DNA of 64,000 bases, from positions 62,001-126,000 of the forward strand of contig NZ_QFXK01000092.1 of NCBI RefSeq assembly GCF_003261635.1, read 5' to 3'. The translations under genes and the position numbers were made by a program. The DNA comes from Kribbella monticola. GTDB taxonomy: Bacteria; Actinomycetota; Actinomycetes; Propionibacteriales; Kribbellaceae. Under the pieces are notes generated by a model that had not been told where the DNA came from, ran no database searches, and saw only the letters and a program-made list of their open reading frames with translations. This document shows, piece after piece, positions 29,491 through 37,909 of the stretch; the stretch's first letter is position 1, and the number at the start of each line of letters is the position of its first letter.

Positions 29491-32333
29491 AGCGTTTAGC
29501 AGCTTTCCTGTTACTGATTCCATTGCTGGTAGTCCTGCCGACTCAAACTGCGCAGGCCGCGGTACAAAGAGTTCAGTTCACTGCCGGAGGCAACTATCTG
29601 GTGGTGGAGTTCCTCGACGACGATCTCGTGCATTTCGAGCTGGGAGCGGGAGCTGGCCCGGGGAGTGGTTCGCCGATCTTCACGACCGACCAGATCGCCA
29701 AGACCAACTACACCGGCCCGACCACCTTCAATCAGACCGGGAACACCTTGACGACGGCCGGGCTCAAGGTGGACGTCAACGCGACCACGCTCTGTGCGAC
29801 CGTCACCGACATCACCCGGTCGCCGCAGCTGTTGCTCAACACGACGTGTCCGCGAAACCTCAGCCAGGCGTGGAAAGGGCTGAGTTTCACGAAGTCGTCG
29901 ATGCAGAACGCGTACGGGCTCGGTGAGCAGTTCTTCATGGGTGGCAGTGCCGACGGCGACTGGGTCGGCCGGCAGCGCACGAGTGGTCCCTACGGCAACG
30001 CGATGCTCTACGACACCGACAACGGCCCGGTCGGCAACGCACAGATCCCGGTACTGTTCGCGGTCGGTGCGAACACCACCAACTACGGGATGTTCGTCGA
30101 CCAGGTCTACAAGCAGGACTGGAACCTGACCGGCGATCCCTGGACGATGGACACGTACGGCGATCAGCTCCGCTGGTACGTGATGAGCGGCCCGGATCTG
30201 CCCGACCTGCGCAAGGACTATCTCGAGCTGACCGGTCGCCCGCCGGTGCCGCCGAAGAAGGCGTTCGGGTTGTGGATGTCGGAGTACGGCTACGACAACT
30301 GGAACGAGATCGACACGACGCTGAGCGGGCTGCGGGCGAACAACTTCCCGACCGACGGCGTGATGCTGGACGTGAACTGGTTCGGCGGTGTCACGGCCGG
30401 CTCCGACAACACCCGGATGGGCACGCTGGACTGGGATCCGGTGAACTTCCCGAACGCGGCGGCCAAGCTGGCGACGTACAAGAACACCAACGGCGTCGGC
30501 GTGATGACGATCGAGGAGTCGTACGTCGGCAAGAACCTGCCCGAGCACACCGACATGGCGAATTCCGGCTACCTGATCAGAGCCGGCTGCTCGAGTTGCA
30601 GCCCGTCGTACCTGACCGGGAACGACTGGTGGGGCCGCGGCGGCATGATCGACTGGACCCAGCCCGCCGCCAGCGCGCACTGGCACACCACCCAGCGGCA
30701 GCCGTTGATCAACGACGGCGTGATGGGTCACTGGCTCGACCTCGGCGAGCCGGAGATGTACGACTCGAACGACTGGACGTCGGGAGTCCTGGCCGGCAAG
30801 CACGCGCACTCCGACTACCACAACCTCTACAACCTGGAGTGGGCCAAGGGGATCGCGAAAGGCTATACGGACAACGCGGTCCAGCAGCGACCGTTCATGC
30901 TCGCGCGCTCCGCGGCCGGCGGCATCCAGCGCACCGGTACGGCGATGTGGTCCGGCGACATCGGCTCGAAGCTGACCGCGCTCGCGGACCAGCAGAACGT
31001 CCAGATGCAGATGTCGATGTCCGGGATCGACTACTTCGGCTCCGACATCGGTGGCTTCCGCCGGGAGATGCTCAACTCCGACCTGAACGAGCTCTACACC
31101 CAGTGGTTCGCGAACTCGTCCTGGTTCGACGTACCGATCCGGCCGCACACCGAGAACCTCTGCAACTGCGCGGAGACCTCGCCGGACTCGATCGGCGACG
31201 TACCGAGCAACCTGGCGAACCTGCGGCAGCGCTACGAGCTCACGCCGTACTACTACTCCCTGGCCCACAAGGCCTACACGACCGGCGAACCGCTGATGCC
31301 GCCGCTGGTCTACCAGTACCAGAACGACCCGAACGTGCGGGAGACCGGTCACGAGAAGCTGATCGGCAAGGACCTGCTCGTCGGTGTCGCGGCGGGCGCG
31401 AACCAGCGCAAGCGGGACGTCTACCTGCCGGCCGGGACCTGGTACGACTACTACACCAACACCAAGACGGTGAGCACCGGACAGAACCTGACCGACGTAC
31501 CGCTGTGGCGCAACGGCAAGTTCCAGCTCCCCGCCTACGCCAGAGCAGGCGCGATCATCCCGAAGATGTACGTCGACGACCAGACCATGAACGTGCTGGG
31601 CAAGCGCGCCGACGGTACGACGCGCAACGAACTGGTGGCCCGGGTGTACTCCGACCCGACCGCGTCGTCGTTCACGCTCGCCGAGGACGACGGCTCCACC
31701 ATCGGCTACCAGACCGGCTCCAAGCGGACCACCGACCTGACCCAGTCGCGATCAGGCAGTACTGCGACCGTCGGCATCGCGGCCGCCTCGGGCACCTACA
31801 CCGGAGCACCGAGCAGCCGCTCGAACGTGGTCGAACTGGTGGCCGACACCCAGGCCTCGGCCGTGACGCTCAACGGGTCGGCGCTCACGCAGTACGCGAA
31901 CAAGGCAGCCTTCGACGCGGCCGCCAGCGGCTGGTACAACGCCGGCGGCAACCTCGTCGTCGCCAAGTCGGCCTCGCTGGCAGTGAGTACGGCGAAGTCG
32001 TTCGTCTTCACCCTCGGCCAGGCGGTCGTCTCCAAGACGTTCAGCTGCAGCAACGGGACCACGACGACCGGCCAGTCCGTGTACGTCGTCGGCAGCGTGC
32101 CGCAGCTCGGCGCCTGGTCGGTCGCGAGCGCGGTGAAGCTGGCGCCGACCAGCTACCCGACCTGGACCGGCACGATCAGCAACCTGCCGCCGAACACCTC
32201 GGTGGAATGGAAGTGCATCAAGCGGCAGGAGGCGAACTACCCGGCCACGGCAGACCTATGGGGGCCGGACCCGAACATCACCTTCACCACGCCGGCGACA
32301 GGCAGTGGTGGAACTACTACTGGCGGGTTCTGA
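29487..32333 (+). CDS. Secreted glycoside hydrolase family 31 with C-terminal CBM20 starch-binding module
   Basis: Exported enzyme of 948 residues; MKRLAAFLLLIPLLVVL is the signal peptide. The GH31 barrel has AYGLGEQFFMG, a WMSEYGYDNW segment and nucleophile Asp418 in WLDLGEPEMYD. SGDIGSKLTAL and FGSDIGGF follow in the barrel. The last ~95 residues (about 850-948) form a CBM20 module, with GQSVYVVGSVPQLGAWS and VEWKCIKRQE, so it should bind starch or other alpha-glucan. It is translationally coupled to the preceding GH31 but belongs to a different subgroup. Hydrolase or transglycosylase activity are both possible. Confidence 0.92.
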   Translation: MKRLAAFLLLIPLLVVLPTQTAQAAVQRVQFTAGGNYLVVEFLDDDLVHFELGAGAGPGSGSPIFTTDQIAKTNYTGPTTFNQTGNTLTTAGLKVDVNATTLCATVTDITRSPQLLLNTTCPRNLSQAWKGLSFTKSSMQNAYGLGEQFFMGGSADGDWVGRQRTSGPYGNAMLYDTDNGPVGNAQIPVLFAVGANTTNYGMFVDQVYKQDWNLTGDPWTMDTYGDQLRWYVMSGPDLPDLRKDYLELTGRPPVPPKKAFGLWMSEYGYDNWNEIDTTLSGLRANNFPTDGVMLDVNWFGGVTAGSDNTRMGTLDWDPVNFPNAAAKLATYKNTNGVGVMTIEESYVGKNLPEHTDMANSGYLIRAGCSSCSPSYLTGNDWWGRGGMIDWTQPAASAHWHTTQRQPLINDGVMGHWLDLGEPEMYDSNDWTSGVLAGKHAHSDYHNLYNLEWAKGIAKGYTDNAVQQRPFMLARSAAGGIQRTGTAMWSGDIGSKLTALADQQNVQMQMSMSGIDYFGSDIGGFRREMLNSDLNELYTQWFANSSWFDVPIRPHTENLCNCAETSPDSIGDVPSNLANLRQRYELTPYYYSLAHKAYTTGEPLMPPLVYQYQNDPNVRETGHEKLIGKDLLVGVAAGANQRKRDVYLPAGTWYDYYTNTKTVSTGQNLTDVPLWRNGKFQLPAYARAGAIIPKMYVDDQTMNVLGKRADGTTRNELVARVYSDPTASSFTLAEDDGSTIGYQTGSKRTTDLTQSRSGSTATVGIAAASGTYTGAPSSRSNVVELVADTQASAVTLNGSALTQYANKAAFDAAASGWYNAGGNLVVAKSASLAVSTAKSFVFTLGQAVVSKTFSCSNGTTTTGQSVYVVGSVPQLGAWSVASAVKLAPTSYPTWTGTISNLPPNTSVEWKCIKRQEANYPATADLWGPDPNITFTTPATGSGGTTTGGF

Positions 32334-32349
32334 CTTCTCTCACCGATCA

Positions 32350-32387
32350 GCGGGCTGTGGCACAGCGATGCCAGTGTCACAGCCCGC
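32350..32387 (+). terminator. Hairpin terminator after the secreted GH31 pair
   Basis: GCGGGCTGTG (32350-32359) pairs perfectly with CACAGCCCGC (32378-32387) across an 18-base loop, 17 bases after the stop of the second GH31 gene. Confidence 0.65.
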
Positions 32388-32596
32388 GACGGCGTCTGAG
32401 ACCCTGGTAACGGCCTTCCATGTCCTGAGTAAGGACTTAGTGAAGATTGGCTGCTGACGGCTCTGCCGAGGTGGATCCGCGGGGTGGCCGCCGTAAGTTC
32501 GGAGAGGTGTCAGTCGAAGTCAGGAGTGAGCGAAGTGCAACGGGGCAGTCAGGCCGTGCCGTCGGCATGCCTGCAGAGATCGGCGTCGGCGCCGTC

Positions 32597-32857
32597 ATGA
32601 CGACGCTGAACAAGATTCTGGCGATCGCCGGAGTGGCACTGCTGCTCGGCGGGCTGGCACTGGGTTTCCGCTCGGTCTCCGCTGATTCGACCAACTGCGG
32701 CTCGGTGTTTCAGCCCGCCCGCGGCATCACCCCGATGGCCTGCGACGGGCGGCTGAACAACTCGGCCACCCTGGTCACGGTGCTGATGGTCGTCGGCGGC
32801 CTCGCCGTGGCGGCCGCCATCACGCTGAAGGTCGTCCGCGACCGCGTCGACGCCTGA
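32597..32857 (+). CDS. Small membrane protein, unrecognised
   Basis: Predicted protein of 86 residues with two hydrophobic helices (ILAIAGVALLLGGLALGF and LVTVLMVVGGLAVAAAITL) joined by an external loop holding Cys pairs (TNCGSVFQP, ACDGRLN). I do not recognise a named family. Start is uncertain: ATG 32597 fits the first helix, while ATG 32567 or further upstream would extend the N-terminus; none has a clear ribosome-binding site. The topology and cysteines suggest a small envelope protein. Confidence 0.6.
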   Translation: MTTLNKILAIAGVALLLGGLALGFRSVSADSTNCGSVFQPARGITPMACDGRLNNSATLVTVLMVVGGLAVAAAITLKVVRDRVDA

Positions 32858-32939
32858 CCTCCGCTGCACGACGCTCGATGGTCAGGGCCCGATGAGCAGA
32901 GCGGTCCCGCCCAGGGCCGGATGAGCAGAGCGGTGCCGC

Positions 32940-33890
32940 TCAGGGCCGGATGATCAGTTTGCCGGTGGTGCGGCGAGCCAGCAGGTCCTCGTGGGCCTGC
33001 CTGGACTCCTCGAGTGCGTACTCGCCCCCGAGGATCGGGCTGATCGTGCCGCTCGCGGTAAGGCGCAGCAACTCCGCCAGCGGTTCGGCATAGCCGCCTG
33101 GATACTCCAGCGCCGGCACCAGCCAGAACGCCGCGGCCGACTGGTTGCCTTCGGCAAGCACCCCGATGTCGACCAGCGGCCGCCCCTCCCGGGCGGCATT
33201 CCCGTACGACACCAGCCGGCCGAATCCGGCCAGCACCTCCAGACCGGCCAGCAGCGTCTTGCCACCGGTCGCGTCGAGGATCACGTCGACGGGCCGGCCG
33301 TCGTTGGCGGCCAGCACCTGGTCGGCGTACGAGTCGAGGGAGCTGTTCACGGCGACGTCCGCCCCGAGGTTGATCGCGAGTTCGCGCTTGTCCGGTCGTG
33401 AGGCGACGGCGATCACCCGGCCCGCGCCGAAGAACTTCGCCAGCTGGATCGCGAGCGTCCCGACGCCGCCCGCGGCCGCGTTCACGACCACCGTCTCGCC
33501 GGGTGCCAGGCGCGCGGAGTTACGCAGTACGTGCCAAGCGGTCAGCCCCTGCACCAGCAGCGCGAGCGCCTGGCCGTCGCTGACCTCGTCCGGTACCTCC
33601 ACCGCGCGGGCCGCCGGGATCACAGCCTCCTCGGCATAGCCGCCGCCCGAGAAGATCGGGGCGAGCAGCCGCCGGCCGTCAGCGGCCCGGCCGACCACCT
33701 CGACGCCGGGGACGAACGGAAGCAGTGAGCCGCCGCGATACGACCCGTCGGTGCGATGGGTATCGGCATAGTTCACGCCGGCCGCGCTGACCTCCACCAG
33801 GAGCTGGTCCGGGGCGGGGACCGGCGTGGGGAGCTCGGTGGGGACGAGGACCTCTGGTCCGCCGTACCGGCTGACCTGGATGGCGCGCAT
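32940..33890 (-). CDS. Quinone oxidoreductase-like NADPH dehydrogenase (MDR superfamily)
   Basis: Zinc-independent medium-chain reductase of 316 residues. It opens with MRAIQVSRYGGPEVL and has the nucleotide-binding loop NAAAGGVGTLAIQLAKFFGA. No structural zinc cysteines are present, which fits quinone oxidoreductases (QOR). ATG 33890 was chosen because the conserved N-terminus starts there; a longer frame to 33986 runs through the operator region. It is divergent from a LysR regulator, the usual arrangement for a regulated reductase. Confidence 0.9.
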   Translation of the reverse strand: MRAIQVSRYGGPEVLVPTELPTPVPAPDQLLVEVSAAGVNYADTHRTDGSYRGGSLLPFVPGVEVVGRAADGRRLLAPIFSGGGYAEEAVIPAARAVEVPDEVSDGQALALLVQGLTAWHVLRNSARLAPGETVVVNAAAGGVGTLAIQLAKFFGAGRVIAVASRPDKRELAINLGADVAVNSSLDSYADQVLAANDGRPVDVILDATGGKTLLAGLEVLAGFGRLVSYGNAAREGRPLVDIGVLAEGNQSAAAFWLVPALEYPGGYAEPLAELLRLTASGTISPILGGEYALEESRQAHEDLLARRTTGKLIIRP

Positions 33891-33981
33891 GGCTGGTTCC
33901 GTTCCGTCGACGACTTGTGCGGCAAAGGTAGATACGGCTCGAACCGGCCGAACAGTTGTCGTCGTCGATGGAAACTCGTTG

Positions 33982-34009
33982 TCCATGAGAGGCGCTCATG
34001 GATGAGCGC
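33982..34009. promoter_or_regulatory. Two overlapping palindromes between LysR and the oxidoreductase
   Basis: TCCATGAG-AGGCG-CTCATGGA (33982-34002) overlaps GCGCTCAT-GG-ATGAGCGC (33992-34009). The shared CTCAT half can pair with either side. The site lies 13 bases from the LysR start and 92 bases upstream of the oxidoreductase, as expected for an autoregulated LysR operator. Confidence 0.65.
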
Positions 34010-34021
34010 TAGCCTGGTGAG

Positions 34022-34891
34022 GTGCTGGACGATCTCACCGCAGCCGAGCTGCGCATTCTGGATGCCGTCGATGCCGAAGGCAGCTTCTCCGCGGCCGCGG
34101 CCAGACTCGGGCTGACGCAGTCCGCCGTCTCACACTCGGTCCGGGGCACGGAGCGGAAGGTCGGCGCGGTCCTGTTCGACCGGGGCCGGCATGGGGCCCG
34201 GCCGACCGCCGCCGGGCTGAGTGCGATCAAGCACGGCCGCGGCGTCCTACGGCTGATGACCGTGCTCCAGCAGGATGTGCGGGCCGCTTCGGGCGAACAA
34301 CTGACCGACCGCCTCCGGATCGCCGCGTTCCGCAGCGCAGCCGCCCAGTTGTTGCCACCGGCCCTCACCAGACTCCGGTCCCGCCACCCGAACCTGGTGT
34401 ACGACGTATCGATCGTGCGCGACGTCGGCGGCGGTACTGCGAACGAGGTGGTCGCCGGGCGGGCCGATGTCGCGATCGTCAATCTGCCGCACCGGCTCCC
34501 CGCCGAGGCCGGCCTGGTCGGCGGCACACTGCTGGAGGAGCCGTACGTACTGATTCACCCGTCCGGCCACCCGGATCCGCGCTCGCTGCCGGTGATCGAC
34601 TGGACGGAGAACTGCTCGGCCGCCACCAAGGAGTGGTTCGCCACCCAGGAATGGTTGCCGACGGCCACGATCAACGTCGCCGACGACACCGTGCTGTTGT
34701 CGATGGTGGCGCACGGGCTGGGGATGGCGGTGGTGCCGCGCTCGACGGCGGCGGATCGCCCGGCGAACGTCGTACTGGCCGAGCTCGGTACCGACGCGCC
34801 CCGGCGTACGGTCGGCTATGTCGCGGCACCCGAGCTGGCGCGCAGTACGGCGGTCCGGGAACTGGTGCGCGAACTACGGTCATTATCGTGA
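34022..34891 (+). CDS. LysR-family transcriptional regulator
   Basis: Regulator of 289 residues. The N-terminal winged helix has FSAAAARLGLTQSAVSHSVRGTE (about 21-43), and an effector-binding periplasmic-type fold follows. GTG 34022 is chosen, with a GGTGAG site directly upstream. It is divergent from the quinone oxidoreductase with overlapping palindromes between them, so it probably controls that gene and itself. The DUF2461 gene follows after four bases and may be co-transcribed. Confidence 0.92.
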   Translation: MLDDLTAAELRILDAVDAEGSFSAAAARLGLTQSAVSHSVRGTERKVGAVLFDRGRHGARPTAAGLSAIKHGRGVLRLMTVLQQDVRAASGEQLTDRLRIAAFRSAAAQLLPPALTRLRSRHPNLVYDVSIVRDVGGGTANEVVAGRADVAIVNLPHRLPAEAGLVGGTLLEEPYVLIHPSGHPDPRSLPVIDWTENCSAATKEWFATQEWLPTATINVADDTVLLSMVAHGLGMAVVPRSTAADRPANVVLAELGTDAPRRTVGYVAAPELARSTAVRELVRELRSLS

Positions 34892-34895
34892 GGCC

Positions 34896-35522
34896 ATGAG
34901 TTTCACCGGGTTCCCGACCGCCGCGCTCGACTTCTACGACGACCTGGAGATGGACAACACCAAGACGTTCTGGAACGAGCACAAGCACGTCTACGAGGAG
35001 TCGGTGAAGGCGCCGATGGCCGCGCTGCTCGCCGAACTCGAGGCGGAGTTCGGGGCGGCCAAACTCTTCCGGCCCTATCGCGACGTCCGGTTCGCCAAGG
35101 ACAAGACGCCGTACAAGACCCACCAGGGCGCCTTCATCGATCTCGGCCCGTCGACCGGCTGGTACGTGCAGCTGTCGGCGCCCGGCGTCCGGGTCGGGGC
35201 CGGCTTCTACGAGGCCTCGGCCGACCGGCTGGCGCGCATCCGGGCCGCGATCGACGACGACCGGCGCGGCAAGGAACTCGAGAAGCTGCTCGGCAAGCTG
35301 CAGAAGGCCGGCTGGACGCTCGGTGGGGAGAAACTCAAGACGAGCCCGCGCGGCTGGGACGCCGACCACCCGAGGATCGAACTCCTCCGGCACAAGTCGA
35401 TGACGCTCGGCAAGTCGTACGGATTCGAGCCGATCATCCACACCCCCGACCTGGCTGACCAGATCCGCCACGACTGGCGAGCCACCCGCCCCTTCCTCGA
35501 CTGGCTCACCACCAACGGCTGA
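34896..35522 (+). CDS. DUF2461 (TIGR02453) family protein
   Basis: Soluble protein of 208 residues matching the DUF2461 family: FPTAALDFYDDLEMDNTKTF near the N-terminus, then FRPYRDVRFAKDKTPYKTHQG and GAGFYEASADRLARIR. The family has no established activity. It starts four bases after the LysR stop, so it is likely in that operon. Confidence 0.9.
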   Translation: MSFTGFPTAALDFYDDLEMDNTKTFWNEHKHVYEESVKAPMAALLAELEAEFGAAKLFRPYRDVRFAKDKTPYKTHQGAFIDLGPSTGWYVQLSAPGVRVGAGFYEASADRLARIRAAIDDDRRGKELEKLLGKLQKAGWTLGGEKLKTSPRGWDADHPRIELLRHKSMTLGKSYGFEPIIHTPDLADQIRHDWRATRPFLDWLTTNG

Positions 35523-35549
35523 CCGGTCCTCGCTGGGCGAGCACGGACG

Positions 35550-36425
35550 TCAGTCGTCGAAGTCCTTGAGGATCCGGTACAGGTGGTCGCGGGTTTTGTT
35601 CGGTGGGGGAGCGGCGACACAGAGGGCTTCCATGGTCGCCGTGTACTGGTCGAGGTCCTCGAGCTTGTCCAGGTAGAGCGCGCTGGTGAGGTGCTCGATG
35701 TAGACGATGTCGGGCAGGTCCTGCTCCGGGAAACGGAGAATGCTGTACGCACCGCCGGTGGCCGCGTGGCCGCCGGACTCGAACGGCATCACCTGGAGCG
35801 TCACGTTCGGCATGTGGGTTGCTTCGAGCAGCGCCTCGAGCTGGATCCGCATCGCCTTCACGCCGCCGATGGGACGGCGCAGGACGGATTCGTCGACGAC
35901 GGCCCAGAGCCGGACCGGGGTCGGCGTACGGTGCAGCACCTCCTGGCGACTGACCCGCAGCGCTACCCGGCGCTCGACCTCTTCGGCGGGGATCAGCCCG
36001 CGACCGAGCTGGACGACCGCCCGCACGTACTCCGGGGTCTGCAGCAGGCCGGGGACGAACTGCAGCTCGTAGGTACGAATCAGTTGAGCGGCCGCTTCGA
36101 GGCCGAGGTAGGAGTGGAACCAGCTCGGCAGTACGTCGCCGAAGCGGTGCCACCAGCCCGGGTTGTTCGCGTCCCGGGCGAGGGCCATCAGCCGCTCGCG
36201 CTCCTCGCCGTCGTCCAGGCCGTACAGCGTGAGCAGGTCGCCGACGTCGCGTTCCTTGAACCCGACCCGGCCCAGCTCCATCCGGCTGACCTTGGACTCC
36301 GATGAGCGGATCTCCCAGCCGGCGTCCGACCGGCTGATACCGGCCGCCTCCCGCATCCGGCGGAGATGCGCTCCGAGAATGATTCGCAGCGCTGTCGGTC
36401 CGCTCTGCGCGCCCGACTCAGTCAC
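35550..36425 (-). CDS. XRE-type HTH regulator with DUF5753 (WhiJ-like)
   Basis: Regulator of about 291 residues. An N-terminal HTH_31-type domain (LGAHLRRMREAAGISRSDAG and SESKVSRMELGR, about 15-52) is followed by a DUF5753 domain with LEAAAQLIRTYELQFVPGLL and a characteristic LWAVVDESVLRRPIGG. GTG 36425 is chosen because GGAGG lies 5 bases upstream; a GTG at 36443 lacks such a site. In actinomycetes these regulators cluster with small DUF397 proteins and influence development. The same island carries two coupled small genes, a DUF397 gene and a DUF574 methyltransferase. Confidence 0.92.
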   Translation of the reverse strand: MTESGAQSGPTALRIILGAHLRRMREAAGISRSDAGWEIRSSESKVSRMELGRVGFKERDVGDLLTLYGLDDGEERERLMALARDANNPGWWHRFGDVLPSWFHSYLGLEAAAQLIRTYELQFVPGLLQTPEYVRAVVQLGRGLIPAEEVERRVALRVSRQEVLHRTPTPVRLWAVVDESVLRRPIGGVKAMRIQLEALLEATHMPNVTLQVMPFESGGHAATGGAYSILRFPEQDLPDIVYIEHLTSALYLDKLEDLDQYTATMEALCVAAPPPNKTRDHLYRILKDFDD

Positions 36426-36727
36426 GCTCACCTCCGACGACACCCCAGCTGCCCCGTAGCGGACGGTCTGCCCACCCCGACCAAATCATCGCACGTCCTC
36501 GCACCGAACTGTCGAAGTTCTTACACAAGAGTCGCCTCGAGTGGCCGCCGTCTGGCCTCCGGTCACAGAGTGTCATCGTAGCCGGTTGCGGCATCGATGC
36601 CAGTTTCCGGCCATGTTCTGACAAACTTCGGCCGTTTCGGGCCCGATTTCCGGCCCGTCGAGGGGTCCGGAAGGCCGATCCACGCCTGAAAACGGCCTCA
36701 AAACGGTCACAACTCAAAAACGTGCGG
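36426..36727. other. Intergenic region upstream of the XRE gene
   Basis: No coding frame here is convincing. It must hold the XRE promoter on the minus strand. Near its right end AAAACGG occurs at about 36689 and 36700, followed by CAAAAACG, just before the ATGCACGTGCAT motif. Nothing else is recognised. Confidence 0.5.
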
Positions 36728-36758
36728 ATGCACGTGCATTGGGCGCTTGCATTCGTAC
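36728..36758 (+). promoter_or_regulatory. Shared operator, copy 1: ATGCACGTGCAT plus TTGCATT
   Basis: A perfect 12-bp palindrome ATGCACGTGCAT (36728-36739) is followed after 7 bases by TTGCATT (36747-36753) and CGTAC (36754-36758). The same array recurs at 37910-37944. It lies about 135 bases before the first small-protein gene. Confidence 0.75.
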
Positions 36759-36893
36759 TGTGCGACCGCCATGATTACTTCATGCACAGAAGGTGAGCTG
36801 AATCTCGCAACCAGTGACATCGCGTGATTCGGCAGGCCGGTCCATTGATCGTCGGCGGGGACGCCGGCACGACTGGTTGGGGAACCCGAGTCG

Positions 36894-37085
36894 ATGAGCA
36901 ACCACGACATCGAGGCAGCCGGCAACGGCGCGGACACCAGCGGTGGCCGGGCGCCCGAGGAGCTGACCGAACGGGAGATCCAGGAACTCGTCGCACGCTG
37001 CCCCGAGCAGCAGCGATGGGCCTTCGAAGGCTGGCTTCGCGGCGTCCGTCAACTCGACGGGGATCCGATCGTGAGCCTGGGATGA
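36894..37085 (+). CDS. Small acidic protein of the WhiJ-like island, unrecognised
   Basis: Predicted soluble protein of 63 residues with an acidic N-terminal half and an amphipathic helical C-terminal half (TEREIQELVARCPEQQRWAFEGWLRGVRQL). I do not recognise a family. Its stop overlaps the start of the next gene (ATGA), supporting real translation. It follows the first copy of the ATGCACGTGCAT operator, so it is probably controlled with the DUF397 gene. Confidence 0.65.
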   Translation: MSNHDIEAAGNGADTSGGRAPEELTEREIQELVARCPEQQRWAFEGWLRGVRQLDGDPIVSLG

Positions 37086-37297
37086 ACAGCGACCGAGCAG
37101 GAGGCTGGAAGATGGTGCGGATCTGGTTGGGTGATCACCTGATCGCCGAGTACGTCGCGGAGCCCGACCGTGCGTCGCGGTACCAGCGAGTCATGACGCC
37201 CAAGTTCACCGGACTGCGAATCACTGTGGACGGAGCGGCGACCGCGGGAGCCTCGGAGCTTCCGAGCGAGCAGCTCTGGCCGCTCACCGTGCAGTGA
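37082..37297 (+). CDS. Small protein, second of the coupled pair, unrecognised
   Basis: Predicted soluble protein of 71 residues that looks beta-rich (MVRIWLGDHLIAEYVAEPDR, then FTGLRITVDGAAT). The family is not recognised. ATG 37082 overlaps the stop of the 63-residue gene by four bases. A strong terminator follows 70 bases downstream, so the two form a complete bicistronic unit. Confidence 0.65.
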   Translation: MNSDRAGGWKMVRIWLGDHLIAEYVAEPDRASRYQRVMTPKFTGLRITVDGAATAGASELPSEQLWPLTVQ

Positions 37298-37367
37298 AGC
37301 AGTAACCACCTCTCCTCGACGACGGCCACCTCGGTGGCCGCGCCGCGGCAAGCCACCGCCGCGGTAC

Positions 37368-37402
37368 AAGAAGGCCGATCTTCACTGAAGATCGGCCTTC
37401 TT
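37368..37402 (+). terminator. Strong hairpin terminator after the small-protein pair
   Basis: AAGAAGGCCGATCTTCA (37368-37384) pairs perfectly with TGAAGATCGGCCTTCTT (37386-37402), giving a 17-bp stem. A shorter hairpin, CGGCCACC-TC-GGTGGCCG, sits just upstream (37323-37340). Confidence 0.85.
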
Positions 37403-37421
37403 GTCGTGCTGCCGGTGGCTG

Positions 37422-37556
37422 CTCTGTTGTCTGCACCTGCTCGGCTCTGTTGTCTGCACCCGGGCTCGACTCTGCTGTCTAACGCCCGGGGCTCGACTCT
37501 GCTGTCTGCACCGGGGCTCGACTCTGCTGTCTACGCCCGGGCTCTGCTGTCTACGC
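37422..37556. repeat. Degenerate intergenic tandem repeat, six copies of 20-27 bases
   Basis: The core CTCTG(T/C)TGTCT recurs at 37422, 37445, 37470, 37497, 37522 and 37542, usually separated by GCACC-CGGGGCTCGA-like sequence. It fills the gap between two terminators. Spacings of 23, 25, 27, 25 and 20 bases do not keep a reading frame, so it is non-coding. Confidence 0.85.
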
Positions 37557-37590
37557 CGACTCGGTCGGCGCCAGTGCCGGCCGGAACGTC

Positions 37591-37629
37591 AGAGGCCCCC
37601 TCACCACTCGCCTGGTGAAGGGGCCTCTT
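37591..37629. terminator. Hairpin terminator downstream of the DUF397 gene
   Basis: AGAGGCCCC with TCACCA (37591-37606) pairs with TGGTGA and GGGGCCTCT (37613-37628), with one internal mismatch and a 6-base loop. It lies just past the stop of the minus-strand DUF397 gene. Confidence 0.8.
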
Positions 37630-37646
37630 GCTTGTGCTGGTCTAGG

Positions 37647-37880
37647 TCAGACGAGATCGTCGAACTCCCCGTCGTGGACTCCGCCGAGGAATGCCTCGAT
37701 CTCAGCCTTGGTGAACACCAGCGCCGGTCCGGACGTGAAACGCGAGTTCCGCATCGCCACGCCACCATCCGCCAGCTTCGCCACCTCTACGCAGTTGCCG
37801 TTGGGGCCGCTGCGCTGACTCTTCCGCCAGGTCAGCTCGCTCGTCGCGTCCCCGGGCATGCCGTTGTAGATAGCAGTCAT
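37647..37880 (-). CDS. DUF397 protein
   Basis: Small protein of 77 residues with the DUF397 signature: LTWRKSQRSGPNGNCVEVA, then VAMRNSRFTSGPALVFTKAE and an acidic C-terminus. DUF397 proteins are encoded beside XRE/DUF5753 regulators in actinomycetes and are thought to act with them, perhaps as partners. ATG 37880 was chosen because the typical short N-terminal lead begins there. The second copy of the ATGCACGTGCAT operator lies 30-64 bases upstream. Confidence 0.9.
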   Translation of the reverse strand: MTAIYNGMPGDATSELTWRKSQRSGPNGNCVEVAKLADGGVAMRNSRFTSGPALVFTKAEIEAFLGGVHDGEFDDLV

Positions 37881-37909
37881 CAGCTGCACCTTCCGTACGT
37901 CTTTGGCAT

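Noticed and set aside
33891-33986. N-terminal extension of the quinone oxidoreductase
   Set aside because: The conserved MDR N-terminus starts at 33890 and the extension overlaps the palindromic operator region.
36426-36893. tRNA or small RNA gene in the largest gap
   Set aside because: I found no cloverleaf or TPsiC-type sequence; only promoter-like and operator-like elements are visible.
37422-37556. CRISPR-like array
   Set aside because: Units are too short and degenerate, spacers are not unique 30-40 base sequences, and there are no cas genes.
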